DNA from: Natrinema zhouii
GTDB lineage: Archaea; Halobacteriota; Halobacteria; Halobacteriales; Natrialbaceae
Assembly (NCBI RefSeq): GCF_013456555.2
Contig: NZ_CP059154.1
Coordinates: forward strand, 2,666,001-2,730,000
Length of the DNA stretch: 64,000 bases
Direction: 5' to 3'
Shown here piece after piece: positions 14,994-23,558 of this stretch. The notes under the pieces were generated by a model that worked only from the letters and a program-made list of their open reading frames with translations, searched no databases and was not told where the DNA came from. How positions within the stretch are numbered: position 1 is the first letter of the stretch; each line of letters begins with the position of its first letter. The position numbers and the translations under genes are program-made.

Positions 14994-16688
14994 ATGACGC
15001 GAATCGCCGGGATGGCCGGCAACCGAGGGCGCAACCTGTTGAACATCGCCGACCGACGGCCGGGCGGAGTCGAGTTCGCCGTCGTCGTAACGAACAGCGA
15101 GGACGCGCCGGTGCTCGAGGCCGCGGCCGAGCGCGGGATTCCGACCGAGGTCGTCCCGCTCGAGGATGATATGAGCCGCAGCGAGCACGAGAAGGCCGTG
15201 CTCGAGGCCCTCTCGAGTTACGAGTTCGACCTCGTCTGTCTGGACGGCTACATGCGGATCCTCTCCGATACCTTCCTCGAATCCGCGCCGACCACGTTGA
15301 ACGTCCACCCCGCACTGCTGCCGTCGTTCCCCGGAATGGACGCGTGGGGCGACGCGCTCGAGGCCGGCGTCTCGGTGACGGGCTGTACGGTCCACGTCGT
15401 CACCGACGCGACGGACGCCGAGGGCGCGGTCCTCGAGAGCGAGGTCGACGCCGGGCCGATCGTCACGCAGGAGCCGATCCCGGTCTACGAGGGCGACGAC
15501 GAGGAGGACCTGAAAGAGCGCATCCTCTACGAGGGCGAGTTCCGCGCGTATCCGCGAGCCGTGAAGTGGTTCGCCGAGGGTGCGGTCGATGTGGATCTCG
15601 AGGCGGGCGAGGCGCGAAGCGCCTCGGATAGTCGCGCGGGGAGCGAAGCGACCCGCAAGACGGGCGAGGTCACGGTCGACGCGGACGTGGCGAGTACCGA
15701 TTCCGATGATCACAACGGTCTCCCAGCGCGTCGGCTGGTTTCCGACGACCGCGCGGACACGCTCCGCTACGGGGAGAACCCACATCAGGACGCCGCGGTC
15801 TACACCGACTACACCTGCGACGAGGCCAGCGTCGTCCACGCCGACCAGTTGAACGAGGGCGCGAAGGCGCTGTCGTACAACAACTACAACGACGCCGACG
15901 GCGCGCTCAACCTGATCAAGGAGTTCGACGAGCCCGCGGCGGCGGTCATCAAACACACCAACCCCGCGGGCTGTGCGACCGCCGACTCGGTGGCCGAGGC
16001 CTATGAGAAGGCCCTCTCGACGGACCCGATGAGCGCCTTCGGCGGCATCGTCGCGCTGAATCGAGAGTGCGACGCCACGACCGCCGAGCAGGTCATCGAC
16101 TCGTTCAAGGAGGTCGTCGTCGCGCCCGGCTACACCGACGACGCGCTCGAGGTACTTTTCGAGAAGGACAACCTCCGCGTGCTGGATGTGGGTGAACTGG
16201 GCGAGCGAACCGAGCGCTTTACCGAAAAGCCCCTCGTCGGCGGCCGCCTCGTGCAGGAACGGGATCTGCAGTCGATTTCGGTCGACGACCTCAAGGTCGT
16301 CACCGAACGCGAGCCGAGCGAGGAGGAACTCGAGTCGATGGTGTTCGCGTGGCAGACGCTCAAACACGTCAAATCGAACGGGATCCTCTTCACGAAGGGC
16401 ACCGAGACGGTCGGTGTCGGTATGGGACAGGTCTCCCGCGTCGACGCGGTTCGGCTGGCGGCGATGAAGGCAGACGAACACGCGGAGGGCAAGGACGCGC
16501 AGGGAGCCGTCATGGCCTCGGACGCGTTCTTCCCGTTCCCGGACGGCATCGAGGAGGCCGCGAAGGCGGGCATCGAGGCGGTCGTCCAGCCCGGCGGTTC
16601 AGTCAACGACGAGGACGTGATCGAGGCGGCGAACGAACACGGCATGGCGATGGCGTTTACGGGACAGCGGTCGTTCCGGCACGACTAG
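14994..16688 (+). CDS. PurN-PurH fusion: GAR formyltransferase and AICAR formyltransferase
   Basis: 564 aa bifunctional purine enzyme. Residues 1-200 are a PurN-type formyltransferase: LDGYMRIL, then LNVHPALLPSFPG with catalytic N103 and H105, and the later TDAEGAVL segment. Residues 248-564 are the AICAR formyltransferase part of PurH: LRYGENPHQDAA, SYNNYNDADGA, catalytic AAVIKHTNPAGC, and FPFPDGIEEAAKAGI near the end. The IMP cyclohydrolase (MGS-like) domain of bacterial PurH is absent, as expected where archaeal PurO does that step. A hydrophilic linker (about 202-246) joins the halves and contains a palindromic repeat element. The ATG at 14994 begins the PurN domain. Confidence 0.93.
   Translation: MTRIAGMAGNRGRNLLNIADRRPGGVEFAVVVTNSEDAPVLEAAAERGIPTEVVPLEDDMSRSEHEKAVLEALSSYEFDLVCLDGYMRILSDTFLESAPTTLNVHPALLPSFPGMDAWGDALEAGVSVTGCTVHVVTDATDAEGAVLESEVDAGPIVTQEPIPVYEGDDEEDLKERILYEGEFRAYPRAVKWFAEGAVDVDLEAGEARSASDSRAGSEATRKTGEVTVDADVASTDSDDHNGLPARRLVSDDRADTLRYGENPHQDAAVYTDYTCDEASVVHADQLNEGAKALSYNNYNDADGALNLIKEFDEPAAAVIKHTNPAGCATADSVAEAYEKALSTDPMSAFGGIVALNRECDATTAEQVIDSFKEVVVAPGYTDDALEVLFEKDNLRVLDVGELGERTERFTEKPLVGGRLVQERDLQSISVDDLKVVTEREPSEEELESMVFAWQTLKHVKSNGILFTKGTETVGVGMGQVSRVDAVRLAAMKADEHAEGKDAQGAVMASDAFFPFPDGIEEAAKAGIEAVVQPGGSVNDEDVIEAANEHGMAMAFTGQRSFRHD
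15608..15656 (+). repeat. Palindromic element inside the purNH linker
   Basis: CGAGGCGC (15608-15615) and GCGCCTCG (15619-15626) flank GAA. A second stem, GCGGG (15636-15640) with CCCGC (15652-15656), follows. It encodes the linker between the two enzyme domains. The first stem and its context match the element in the lysA tail and are read in the same frame. Confidence 0.6.
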
Positions 16689-16904
16689 CGCCGCGAGCGA
16701 ACGCAGTAAGCGAGAACCGCGGGGACATGTGGGCGCTCCGCAGCCGTAAGCGAACACGGGAGACGAACGTCCGGGAGAACTCCGTTCCGCCGTGGTTTCG
16801 GTCGAAGTTGCTTGAGGATGGGGAAACGATCTACCTCGTTCTGCACCGCGGATTTCGGATACCGAGCGCTTTGATAGCCTGCTACTGCAGCGGTGTCGGA
16901 TTTC

Positions 16905-16910
16905 ACTATA
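16905..16910 (+). promoter_or_regulatory. TATA-like box for the 64-aa gene
   Basis: ACTATA is centred 29 bp before the ATG at 16937 and is followed by no other start codon in that frame. It supports a leaderless start there. Confidence 0.5.
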
Positions 16911-16936
16911 CGGGCCCTCTGTTAGCAAACATACCG

Positions 16937-17131
16937 ATGGCAAACCTGAACTCGCGGTCAGCGAACAAGCTGAGCATCGTATCGACGCTGATCGACAGCC
17001 TGCTGGCGTTTCGGCGCGGGCGGCCGAAGAGCGGTCTCCTGCTTCTCGGCGCGGCCGCGCTCTCGTCCCGCGTTCCCGGCATCGGGACGGCAGTGTCACT
17101 GGCCCTCCGGATCGCTCGGAGACTCCGATAG
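16937..17131 (+). CDS. Small conserved-looking basic/hydrophobic protein
   Basis: 64 aa. It opens MANLNSRSANKLSIVSTLID, has an amphipathic middle (LLAFRRGRPKSGLLLLGAAA) and ends with basic residues (IARRLR). One hydrophobic segment (about 34-55) could insert in the membrane. The ATG at 16937 lies 29 bp after ACTATA (16905-16910), a good leaderless promoter spacing. I recall similar small haloarchaeal proteins of unknown function, but cannot confirm homology. It ends 12 bp before the YdjM-like membrane protein gene and may be cotranscribed with it. Confidence 0.6.
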   Translation: MANLNSRSANKLSIVSTLIDSLLAFRRGRPKSGLLLLGAAALSSRVPGIGTAVSLALRIARRLR

Positions 17132-17143
17132 GCGACCGCACTG

Positions 17144-17698
17144 ATGGTCAACGTCGCCGGCCACCTCGGGATGGCGCTGCTGTTCGCCGCCCCGGCGTGG
17201 CTCGTCTGGGGCAAACGCGGCGCGCTGGGATTTACGGGCTTTGCGTTACTCACCGCGATGCTCCCGGACACCGATCTCGTCTTGCAGCAGGTGCTCCCGA
17301 TCGACCACCACGGCGTGACCCACACCCTGCTGTTCGTGCTCCTGATGAGCGTCCTCGTCGGCGCGGCCGTCGCGAAGTGGCTCACTCCCTGGTTCGCTGC
17401 CACCCACTGGATTCGAAGCACCGAGATCACGACCGAGACCGTCTTCGTGTTCGCGACCGCGGGACTGGCCCTCGGCGGAATCAGCCACCTCTTCGCAGAT
17501 CTGCTCTCCGCCCCCGATATCGCGGCCCCGCTCGAGCCCTTCTGGCCGCTATACTCGGAGCCGGTGATCGTCGACGTCATCTATTACGGTTCCCCGATCT
17601 GGAACATCGGTCTGTTCGCAGTGGCCATCGGCCTCCACCTGGTGCTCGCCCGGTATGAAAGTGCGCCGCTCGAGACGCCCTACCGAATCAGTAGCTGA
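17144..17698 (+). CDS. YdjM-like membrane-bound metal-dependent hydrolase
   Basis: 184 aa membrane protein with about five hydrophobic segments. The conserved histidines and aspartates of the YdjM/DUF457 family are visible: H7 (VNVAGHLGMAL), LPDTDLVL, DHHGVTHTLLF near 54-64, and GISHLFADLL near 117-126. The family is annotated as inner-membrane metal-dependent hydrolase, with a link to LexA regulation in bacteria; its true reaction is not established. It follows the 64-aa gene after 12 bp. Confidence 0.82.
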   Translation: MVNVAGHLGMALLFAAPAWLVWGKRGALGFTGFALLTAMLPDTDLVLQQVLPIDHHGVTHTLLFVLLMSVLVGAAVAKWLTPWFAATHWIRSTEITTETVFVFATAGLALGGISHLFADLLSAPDIAAPLEPFWPLYSEPVIVDVIYYGSPIWNIGLFAVAIGLHLVLARYESAPLETPYRISS

Positions 17699-17842
17699 AC
17701 CGAAGATGGTGGGAGAGAGCCCACCCGTTCGGCCGATTTCGTCCGTTCATGACCGGACCCGCGTCCTCACAGATCGCCACCTCGCCGAGTGGATCGGTCG
17801 GTCCAGCGGAACGGTCAAGTACCGGAACAGGGAATCGGCCGT

Positions 17843-18504
17843 ATGGCCGAGACGGAGTCGACAGTCCGTCCCGAACGGGAGACGCCGAGTCTACCGGCAC
17901 CACCGGCGGGATACGACGAGCCGAAGCTGTTCGAGTATCCGACACTAGTGTTGCTGTTGGTGTCAGTTCCGCTGTTTCTGCTCACGGCATACGGATTCGG
18001 CTGGACGCTCTGGCAGATACAGGGGCCGGAGGTGTTCGCAACGCTGTTCAGCGTGACTGAAACGGCGGATAGTACAGTAGTCGTCTTGGACATGATCGAC
18101 GTGGGACTTCCGTTCGTCGTGGCACTGTTCGTGACAATCGTCGTTCACGAGCTCATTCACGGTGCTGTTATGCGCTACTACGGACAGGACATGACCTACG
18201 GCGTGAATCCGGCCATGGGGCCTTCTACACGGCGGCGTTCGGTCAGTTCCAGCGACGCGAACAACTGTTCCTTATCGGGCTCGCCCCGCTCGTGAGTATC
18301 GCGATCGTTGCGACGCCGCTTTTGGCCGTTCCCGTGCCCAGCATTGCCGTCACGGCCTATATGGTGTTAGTCATAAACACGACCGGCGCGGTCGGGGACC
18401 TGTACATCATCTGGTGTCTTCGACGGATGCCGGAGGGAACGCTCCTGTACGACGTCGATCTCCGACACATGTACGTATTCGAACCGCTCGATGTCGGGGA
18501 GTGA
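17843..18504 (+). pseudogene. DUF3267-type membrane metalloprotease-like gene with a frameshift
   Basis: The first part (from ATG 17843) encodes two hydrophobic segments and HELIH (102-106), the zinc-binding motif of DUF3267 proteins. After VNPAMG the frame turns to Ser/Arg-rich nonsense. In the next frame the text resumes as a sensible membrane protein (AFYTAAFGQF, LIGLAPLVSIAIVATPL) and runs to the stop at 18504. One missing base in the G run 18217-18220 explains both. Together the parts are about 220 aa, a normal DUF3267 length. It is either a recent mutation or a sequencing slip in a homopolymer. Confidence 0.75.
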
Positions 18505-18549
18505 CCGATCGAGTACCATCCGTCGCATCTCAGCGCAAAAATCTGTCTG

Positions 18550-18641
18550 GCGAGAGCGAAGCTCTCGCTGACCGTTACTCACTTCGTCTGCTCACGGCAC
18601 TTCGTGCCGTTCGCACGGTATGCGGGACCAGAGGTCCCGCA
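18550..18641. repeat. Array of three short perfect hairpins
   Basis: GCGAGAGC-gaa-GCTCTCGC (18550-18568), ACGGCAC-ttc-GTGCCGT (18594-18610) and TGCGGGACC-aga-GGTCCCGCA (18621-18641) follow one another between convergent genes. The loops are only 3 nt. The same design appears at 36901-36972, suggesting a dispersed palindromic repeat family rather than a simple terminator. Confidence 0.65.
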
Positions 18642-18702
18642 CTATTCACAAAGAGACCAAAAACCCGCTCGTTCACTCCGTTCGCTTACGGTACAATCGC
18701 CG

Positions 18703-19428
18703 TCACTCGAGTCGCGCGTCCGTAATCCGCAACCGCCCGCGCGTTCCATCCCACTCGGTCTCGTACTCGAGCTCGATCCGCCGATCCATGTGCGGCCCGT
18801 CCACGACGAACGTCTCGAACTCGCCGCCCTCTCCCAGAATGTGGACGCCGTACTCCTCGTGGAGGTCCTCGAGATCGGCGATCGCCTCGCGGTCGAGCGT
18901 CCGACCCAGCCACGACTCGTCGAGCCCGTGGGCCGCGACCTGAATGATCGCGATTTCGAAGCCCGCCTCGAGCATCGCGTCGGCCAGTTCGCGGGGGTCC
19001 TCCTGCCACAGCGGCGCGAAGAGGTCGCAGTCGAGTCGGTCACACATCCCTCGAATGCGGCTCGTCTGGTACTCGCTCTCGACGGCGCCCGCCGTGACGC
19101 CGGCGATGCCGCCCTCGAGTTCGCGGTCGAGTTCCTCGAGGGCGGCCTCGAGGGGCTCGAGTTCGTCGTCGCCCTGCCTGCCTGAGTCGACGGCCGCGTC
19201 GGCCGCGAAGTCGTCGGGTTCGACGTCGACCAGTTCGATCCCGATGCTTTCGGCCGCCAGCGCGGCCAGTTCCGTCGCGGGGACGTGATACATGTACGAA
19301 TCGCCCGCGGGGTGGACGGTGACGAGTCGGTCGACCGACAGGCCGTCCTCGAGGGCCCGATACAGCGCCCACGAGGAGTCCTTGCCGCCGGAAAAGAGAC
19401 TCACCCACGCGCCGTCTGCGTCGCTCAT
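18703..19428 (-). CDS. dph6: Diphthine--ammonia ligase (Dph6 family)
   Basis: 241 aa ATP-pyrophosphatase (adenine nucleotide alpha-hydrolase fold). The PP-loop SGGKDS is at 13-18. Family segments follow: HVPATELAALAAESIGIEL, VTAGAVESEYQTSRI, LDCDLFAPLWQEDP, and the C-terminal EGGEFETFVVDGP. Dph6 carries out the last, amidation step of diphthamide formation on elongation factor 2. Compared with related enzymes there is an acidic insertion near 75-100. It is preceded after 47 bp by the DUF373 gene on the same strand, so the two may be cotranscribed. Confidence 0.9.
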   Translation of the reverse strand: MSDADGAWVSLFSGGKDSSWALYRALEDGLSVDRLVTVHPAGDSYMYHVPATELAALAAESIGIELVDVEPDDFAADAAVDSGRQGDDELEPLEAALEELDRELEGGIAGVTAGAVESEYQTSRIRGMCDRLDCDLFAPLWQEDPRELADAMLEAGFEIAIIQVAAHGLDESWLGRTLDREAIADLEDLHEEYGVHILGEGGEFETFVVDGPHMDRRIELEYETEWDGTRGRLRITDARLE

Positions 19429-19475
19429 GGTCGGTGGTGGGCAGGAACGGGTAAATGAATACCGAGTCCGGACGG

Positions 19476-20834
19476 TCAGGGGTCCTGGTCGTCGCCGTCC
19501 GATCCCCCGCTCGAGTCGGTTCCGGCATCGGAACTCGCGTTCGAGTCGGCCCCGCCGTCAGTGCGCTCGGGATCGAACCGCTCCGTCGTCGGATCGGCCT
19601 CGTGATCTGCGGGCGCGTCGGTACTGACCGTCGCGTCGTACTCGGGCCCGTCTGCCGACGGCGGCCCGCCGTCGGCCAGTTCCGGCTCCAGACCGCCGTC
19701 ACCGCGTTCGGTGGCCTCGCCCGAGCCACTGACGGACGAGGCGATCCGCGCCCCGACGAGACTTACGACGATCGCGGTGACGACGAACAGCGCGAGCCGT
19801 TCGCCGGCCCCCATCACGAACCGTTCCGTCGAGAGAACGCCGAGCTCGGCCGCCGGAACGACGAACGGATCGATCACGCCCTGTTCTTCGAGGAAGTACG
19901 CAGAGAACCCGCGAACGACCAGCCCGACGGCGACGACGATAAACGGCAGGTTGAGGAAGGACTGGCGGATCGGATCCTCGCCGATCGCTTCGTCGAGCAG
20001 CCGGCCGGCGCTGGCGGTCAGCGCGGCCATCGCGAGCCAAGGGATGCTGTCGAAGGCGAAGCGCGTTGCCGGGATGACCACGCCCGGCGTGTCACCGAGG
20101 TTCGAGACGCCCAGCGCACCCACGAACAGGCCGACGAATGTCAGTCCGGCCGCGACCACGTAGGTGACGACCGATACCTGACCGGAGTACAGCGATTCCC
20201 GCGTCTGATGGGTGAACCGGGTCAGGAGTTCGTCGACGTTGAACCCCTTGTAGAGCAGGAAGAGGCCGATGACGGTGGTGATCGCGGCCGCCCCCTCCGC
20301 AGCGCCGATTCGCATCGCGAGCACCGGAAAGACGAGCAGCGTCAGCCCGATCGGGACGAGCACCGTCTGGCGGAGTTCCTCGTCCGCGAGGAACTGCTTG
20401 AGCAGGTAGTACGTCGACTCGATGTCGCGGGCCTGCCTGACCACGACGCGATCGACGGAGTCGACTCGGACGCGGCTCTCGACGATCGGGATCAACCGTT
20501 CGTCCTCCGCGCTGTCGGTTACCACGACCGCCGAATCCGGTTCGTAATTGGCGATGAGGTCGTCGAGCTGCTCGGCGACCGCCCGATCGGCCGACACCAT
20601 CGATTCGTGGTCTCCCGAGACGACCGCGACGACGACCTCCTCGTTCTCGTCGCGCAGATCCTGCGCGACGCGTAGCGACTCGAGCAAGGTATTCACTCCC
20701 GAGTCCTCCGGATCCGCGAGGCCGACGTCGGTCACGAGCGCGCGGACTGCCTCCCAGCCGACGACGGGCGACCGGAGGCCGGTCTTGCGGCCCACGTCGT
20801 CGGTCCGGTCGAGGCAGACGACCAGCGTTGTCAC
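19476..20834 (-). CDS. DUF373-family membrane protein
   Basis: 452 aa. The N-terminal 160 residues are soluble with an alpha/beta pattern (TTLVVCLDRTDDVGRKTGL, then VVVAVVSGDHESM), typical of the archaeal DUF373 family. About eight hydrophobic segments follow between 165 and 370 (for example TVLVPIGLTLLVFPVLAM and VVTYVVAAGLTFVGLFVGAL). The last 80 residues are a disordered, acidic, Gly/Ser/Asp-rich tail. The family is conserved in archaea and its role is unknown. The long tail is probably a haloarchaeal addition. Confidence 0.88.
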   Translation of the reverse strand: MTTLVVCLDRTDDVGRKTGLRSPVVGWEAVRALVTDVGLADPEDSGVNTLLESLRVAQDLRDENEEVVVAVVSGDHESMVSADRAVAEQLDDLIANYEPDSAVVVTDSAEDERLIPIVESRVRVDSVDRVVVRQARDIESTYYLLKQFLADEELRQTVLVPIGLTLLVFPVLAMRIGAAEGAAAITTVIGLFLLYKGFNVDELLTRFTHQTRESLYSGQVSVVTYVVAAGLTFVGLFVGALGVSNLGDTPGVVIPATRFAFDSIPWLAMAALTASAGRLLDEAIGEDPIRQSFLNLPFIVVAVGLVVRGFSAYFLEEQGVIDPFVVPAAELGVLSTERFVMGAGERLALFVVTAIVVSLVGARIASSVSGSGEATERGDGGLEPELADGGPPSADGPEYDATVSTDAPADHEADPTTERFDPERTDGGADSNASSDAGTDSSGGSDGDDQDP

Positions 20835-21013
20835 GGTAGGCGATGCATTCCGTGCGACGATAAAACCACTTACTCGTTCGAACGGTCAGCGTTCTCATCA
20901 GAAGAGCAATCTCGAGCGAGACCGCGTCACTCCTCGAGTGGGCCGTTGCTCCCCAACTAAGGCTGATGCCAACGACCACCGCAGCGCTGCGGACGAGACC
21001 GACGACAACCGTC

Positions 21014-22018
21014 TTAGCTCCGCAGCCGGAACCCGCGTCCGTCGCCGATGCCGGCGATCCCGGCACCGAAGGCGTACGCGACCTGCTGGGCGCCCGCGCC
21101 GACGCGGGCCATCAGCGGTCGCTCGGGCTCGAACTCCTCGACGGTCACCGCGTCGGTGTCGAGACGGTCGGCCAGTTCGTCCTCGATCTCTCGGCGCGTC
21201 CCGAGCTGGTCGACGAGACCCATGTCGTACGCCTCCTCGCCGAGATAGATCCGTGCCTCAGTGTCCCGGACGAACTCCGGTTCCAGGTCCCGCCCGTCGC
21301 TGACCCGCTCGACGAAGGTGTCGTAGTAGTCGTCGATCAGCCCCTGCAGATACTCGCGTTCCTCGTCCTCAAGTTCCTTCAGCGGGGTGCCGGCGTCCTT
21401 GTAGTCGCCGGCGGCAAAGCGCTCGTAGGTGAGGCCGACCTTCTCGGCGAGGTCGCTGGCGTTGACGCGGGAGCCGATGACGCCGATCGAGCCGACGATG
21501 GAGCCCTCGCGGGCCCAGAGCTCGTCGCAGCCGCTGGCGATCCAGTAGCCGCCGCTGGCGCAGACGTCGGTCGCGTAGGCGACGGTCGGGCCGTCGAAGC
21601 GCTCGGCAGCGAGGCGAATGTCATCGCTGGGAACGACCTCGCCGCCGGGTGTGTTCAGCTTCAGGAGCAGCGCCCGCACGTTGTCGTCGTTGTCTGCGCG
21701 ATCGATCTGGTCGACGACGTCGTCGGCCGGCGTCGCGCCCGGGCTGGTGGGGAGCGGGCCGCCACCGCCGTCGCGGCTGATCGGTCCTTCGACGGCGACC
21801 TCGGCGACGTCGTAGCCCGGAAACAGCGAGCCGGCGATATTGCTCGCGAATCGGACGCCGATCAGGGCGATCGTGAGCGCGAGTACCAGGCCCAGCAGGT
21901 CCGCCAGCGTTTCCGGCACGTAGAAGAACAGGGCGACGCCGACCGCGGCGAACGCGAGCCCGCCGAGGATGACGAGCAGGAGTCGAACGATACCCTCGCT
22001 ACTGACCACGGACAGCAC
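21014..22018 (-). CDS. sppA: Signal peptide peptidase SppA (S49)
   Basis: 334 aa. Two N-terminal hydrophobic segments (about 10-33 and 40-57) are followed by a ClpP-fold serine protease domain. The Ser-Lys dyad is S155 (DVCASGGYWIAS) and K207 (AAGDYKDAGTPLK). The segments LKLNTPGGEV and GSIVGSIGVIG are characteristic. It is a single-domain (short) SppA as in archaea and Gram-positives, and degrades signal peptides in the membrane. It stands alone between divergent or spaced neighbours. Confidence 0.93.
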   Translation of the reverse strand: MLSVVSSEGIVRLLLVILGGLAFAAVGVALFFYVPETLADLLGLVLALTIALIGVRFASNIAGSLFPGYDVAEVAVEGPISRDGGGGPLPTSPGATPADDVVDQIDRADNDDNVRALLLKLNTPGGEVVPSDDIRLAAERFDGPTVAYATDVCASGGYWIASGCDELWAREGSIVGSIGVIGSRVNASDLAEKVGLTYERFAAGDYKDAGTPLKELEDEEREYLQGLIDDYYDTFVERVSDGRDLEPEFVRDTEARIYLGEEAYDMGLVDQLGTRREIEDELADRLDTDAVTVEEFEPERPLMARVGAGAQQVAYAFGAGIAGIGDGRGFRLRS

Positions 22019-22100
22019 CTCGAGTCATATCGATAGATGGGGGGCGGCTCCGTTAAGCGTTGGCGGTTACTCGGGAGCCGGCGACCGGCCGCCGGCTGTG

Positions 22101-23474
22101 CTACAGCTGCCGAGAGTCGGACGGCGACCCGCCGTCAGTGTGCGCCGACTGCGTCGACTCCTCGTCCGCGGACGGACGCCTCTCGGGCGGCCCAGCATCG
22201 TCTCCGTCCGCGAGGTCGGGCTCACGATTCGCCTCGGTTTCGGCCGGCGGCTCCGCGTCGGACCGACTGTCGAGCCACGCCCGCATGAGGTTCACGCCGT
22301 CCTGGAAGAACGGCACCGGATCGTCGGGGACCGCGTAATCGAATCGGGGGTGACGAACGAGCGACGTGGCGACCTCGCGCGCGGCCGTCCGGAGCGACGG
22401 CCGCTCGACGAGCGGATACTCTTCGGTCGCCACGCTGTGGAGATAGCTGAGTTCGCCCCGCAGGAGGTGGCCGCCCATCCCGACCTCGTAGGTCGGCTCC
22501 GACGCGACCGGCTCGTCGTGCGCCAGCTGCCAGTAGTAGTAGGGAAAGTCCGCGCCCGCGCGAACCGAGAAGGGGAGCGACGACCAGAACCGCGGGTTGA
22601 TCTCCATCAGCTTGAACTCGCCATCTGCGGGGTCGCGCAGGAACTCGACCATCGCGAGGCCGTGCCACTCGAGTTCGTCCAACAGCGCACGTCCGGCGGT
22701 CTCGAGTTCGGGAATGTGGACCGACTCCCGGTAGGCGCTGGGACCGCCGCAGTACTTCCAGCCCCGGCGCTGGCAGTGCTGGAAGGTCGCGACCGCGTCG
22801 CCGTGATCGTAGAGCGCGAAGAAGCCGAACTCCCGGGAGTCGGGGATCCGCTCCTGAACGATCGGGATGTGGCCGCGGGTCTCGAGTTCGACCTGTGGAT
22901 CCGGCGGCGTGCCCGGTCGCTGGTACTCCGTCGATCCGATCGTCGCGTCGTCGAAGCGCGCACCGAGATAGGCGGGTGCAGCGACGGTGTAGCGCGGTTT
23001 CACGATCGTCTCCTGGTCCCAGTCGTCCCACTGGTCGAGGGGCTCGGTCGCCGGGACACCGACCCCGGCCGCGTCGGCGGCCGCGAAGAGTTCGATGCGG
23101 TCCTGAACGCGCCGAAGCGTCTCGAAGTCCGGCCACGGCGTCGCGATCTCGTCGGCGAACGCGTCTCTGCGCTCCGCGAGGACGTAGACGTCCTCCTCGC
23201 GGACGGGAACGATCGTCTCGACGTCCGGTCGTTCGGCGAGCGAGAGTAACGCGTCACCGTACGCGGCGAGATCCGTCTCGGGGTCCGGCAGGCTAACGAA
23301 CTCGTCGCGATACGCCGAGGTGGCCGCCGGGGTCGACCGCGACTCGGAGCCGACGATCGTGTGGACGCCGCGCGGTCGGAGCGAGCGGAGACAGGCGACG
23401 GTACTCGGCGCGTCGATCCCCGGCACGACCACGCCGGCGTCGGCCGCGTCGTCCCTGTGTCGTTGCATAGGCAT
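22101..23474 (-). CDS. ATP-grasp carboxylate-amine ligase-like protein
   Basis: 457 aa. The N-terminal part (GVVVPGIDAPSTVACLRSL) is a pre-ATP-grasp Rossmann-like domain. The ATP-grasp core follows: ETIVKPRYTV, PIVQERIPDSREFGFFALY, and the metal-binding KLMEINPRFWSSLP (E and N both present). Products of this type form amide bonds or ligate carboxylates; the substrate is unknown. Three ATGs compete. 23474 is chosen because CTATAAC (23497-23503, minus strand) lies 26 bp upstream. The last 60 residues are a disordered Asp/Ser/Glu-rich tail. Confidence 0.82.
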   Translation of the reverse strand: MPMQRHRDDAADAGVVVPGIDAPSTVACLRSLRPRGVHTIVGSESRSTPAATSAYRDEFVSLPDPETDLAAYGDALLSLAERPDVETIVPVREEDVYVLAERRDAFADEIATPWPDFETLRRVQDRIELFAAADAAGVGVPATEPLDQWDDWDQETIVKPRYTVAAPAYLGARFDDATIGSTEYQRPGTPPDPQVELETRGHIPIVQERIPDSREFGFFALYDHGDAVATFQHCQRRGWKYCGGPSAYRESVHIPELETAGRALLDELEWHGLAMVEFLRDPADGEFKLMEINPRFWSSLPFSVRAGADFPYYYWQLAHDEPVASEPTYEVGMGGHLLRGELSYLHSVATEEYPLVERPSLRTAAREVATSLVRHPRFDYAVPDDPVPFFQDGVNLMRAWLDSRSDAEPPAETEANREPDLADGDDAGPPERRPSADEESTQSAHTDGGSPSDSRQL

Positions 23475-23496
23475 TGGCTCTGTGTCTCCTTCCATT

Positions 23497-23503
23497 GTTA
23501 TAG
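23497..23503 (-). promoter_or_regulatory. TATA-like box for the ATP-grasp gene
   Basis: CTATAAC on the minus strand is centred 26 bp before the ATG at 23474. It touches the upstream ATG at 23495, which therefore cannot be the start of a transcript from this box. Confidence 0.5.
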
Positions 23504-23558
23504 ATCGGATACTTCGTTCCGTCGCGGCACGCGCCGGAGCCGCCCCCAATACGCGGTG

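Noticed and set aside
14814..16481. A 555-codon minus-strand frame opposite purNH
   Set aside because: It is a shadow of the purNH codon bias; the plus-strand product has clear PurN and PurH motifs.
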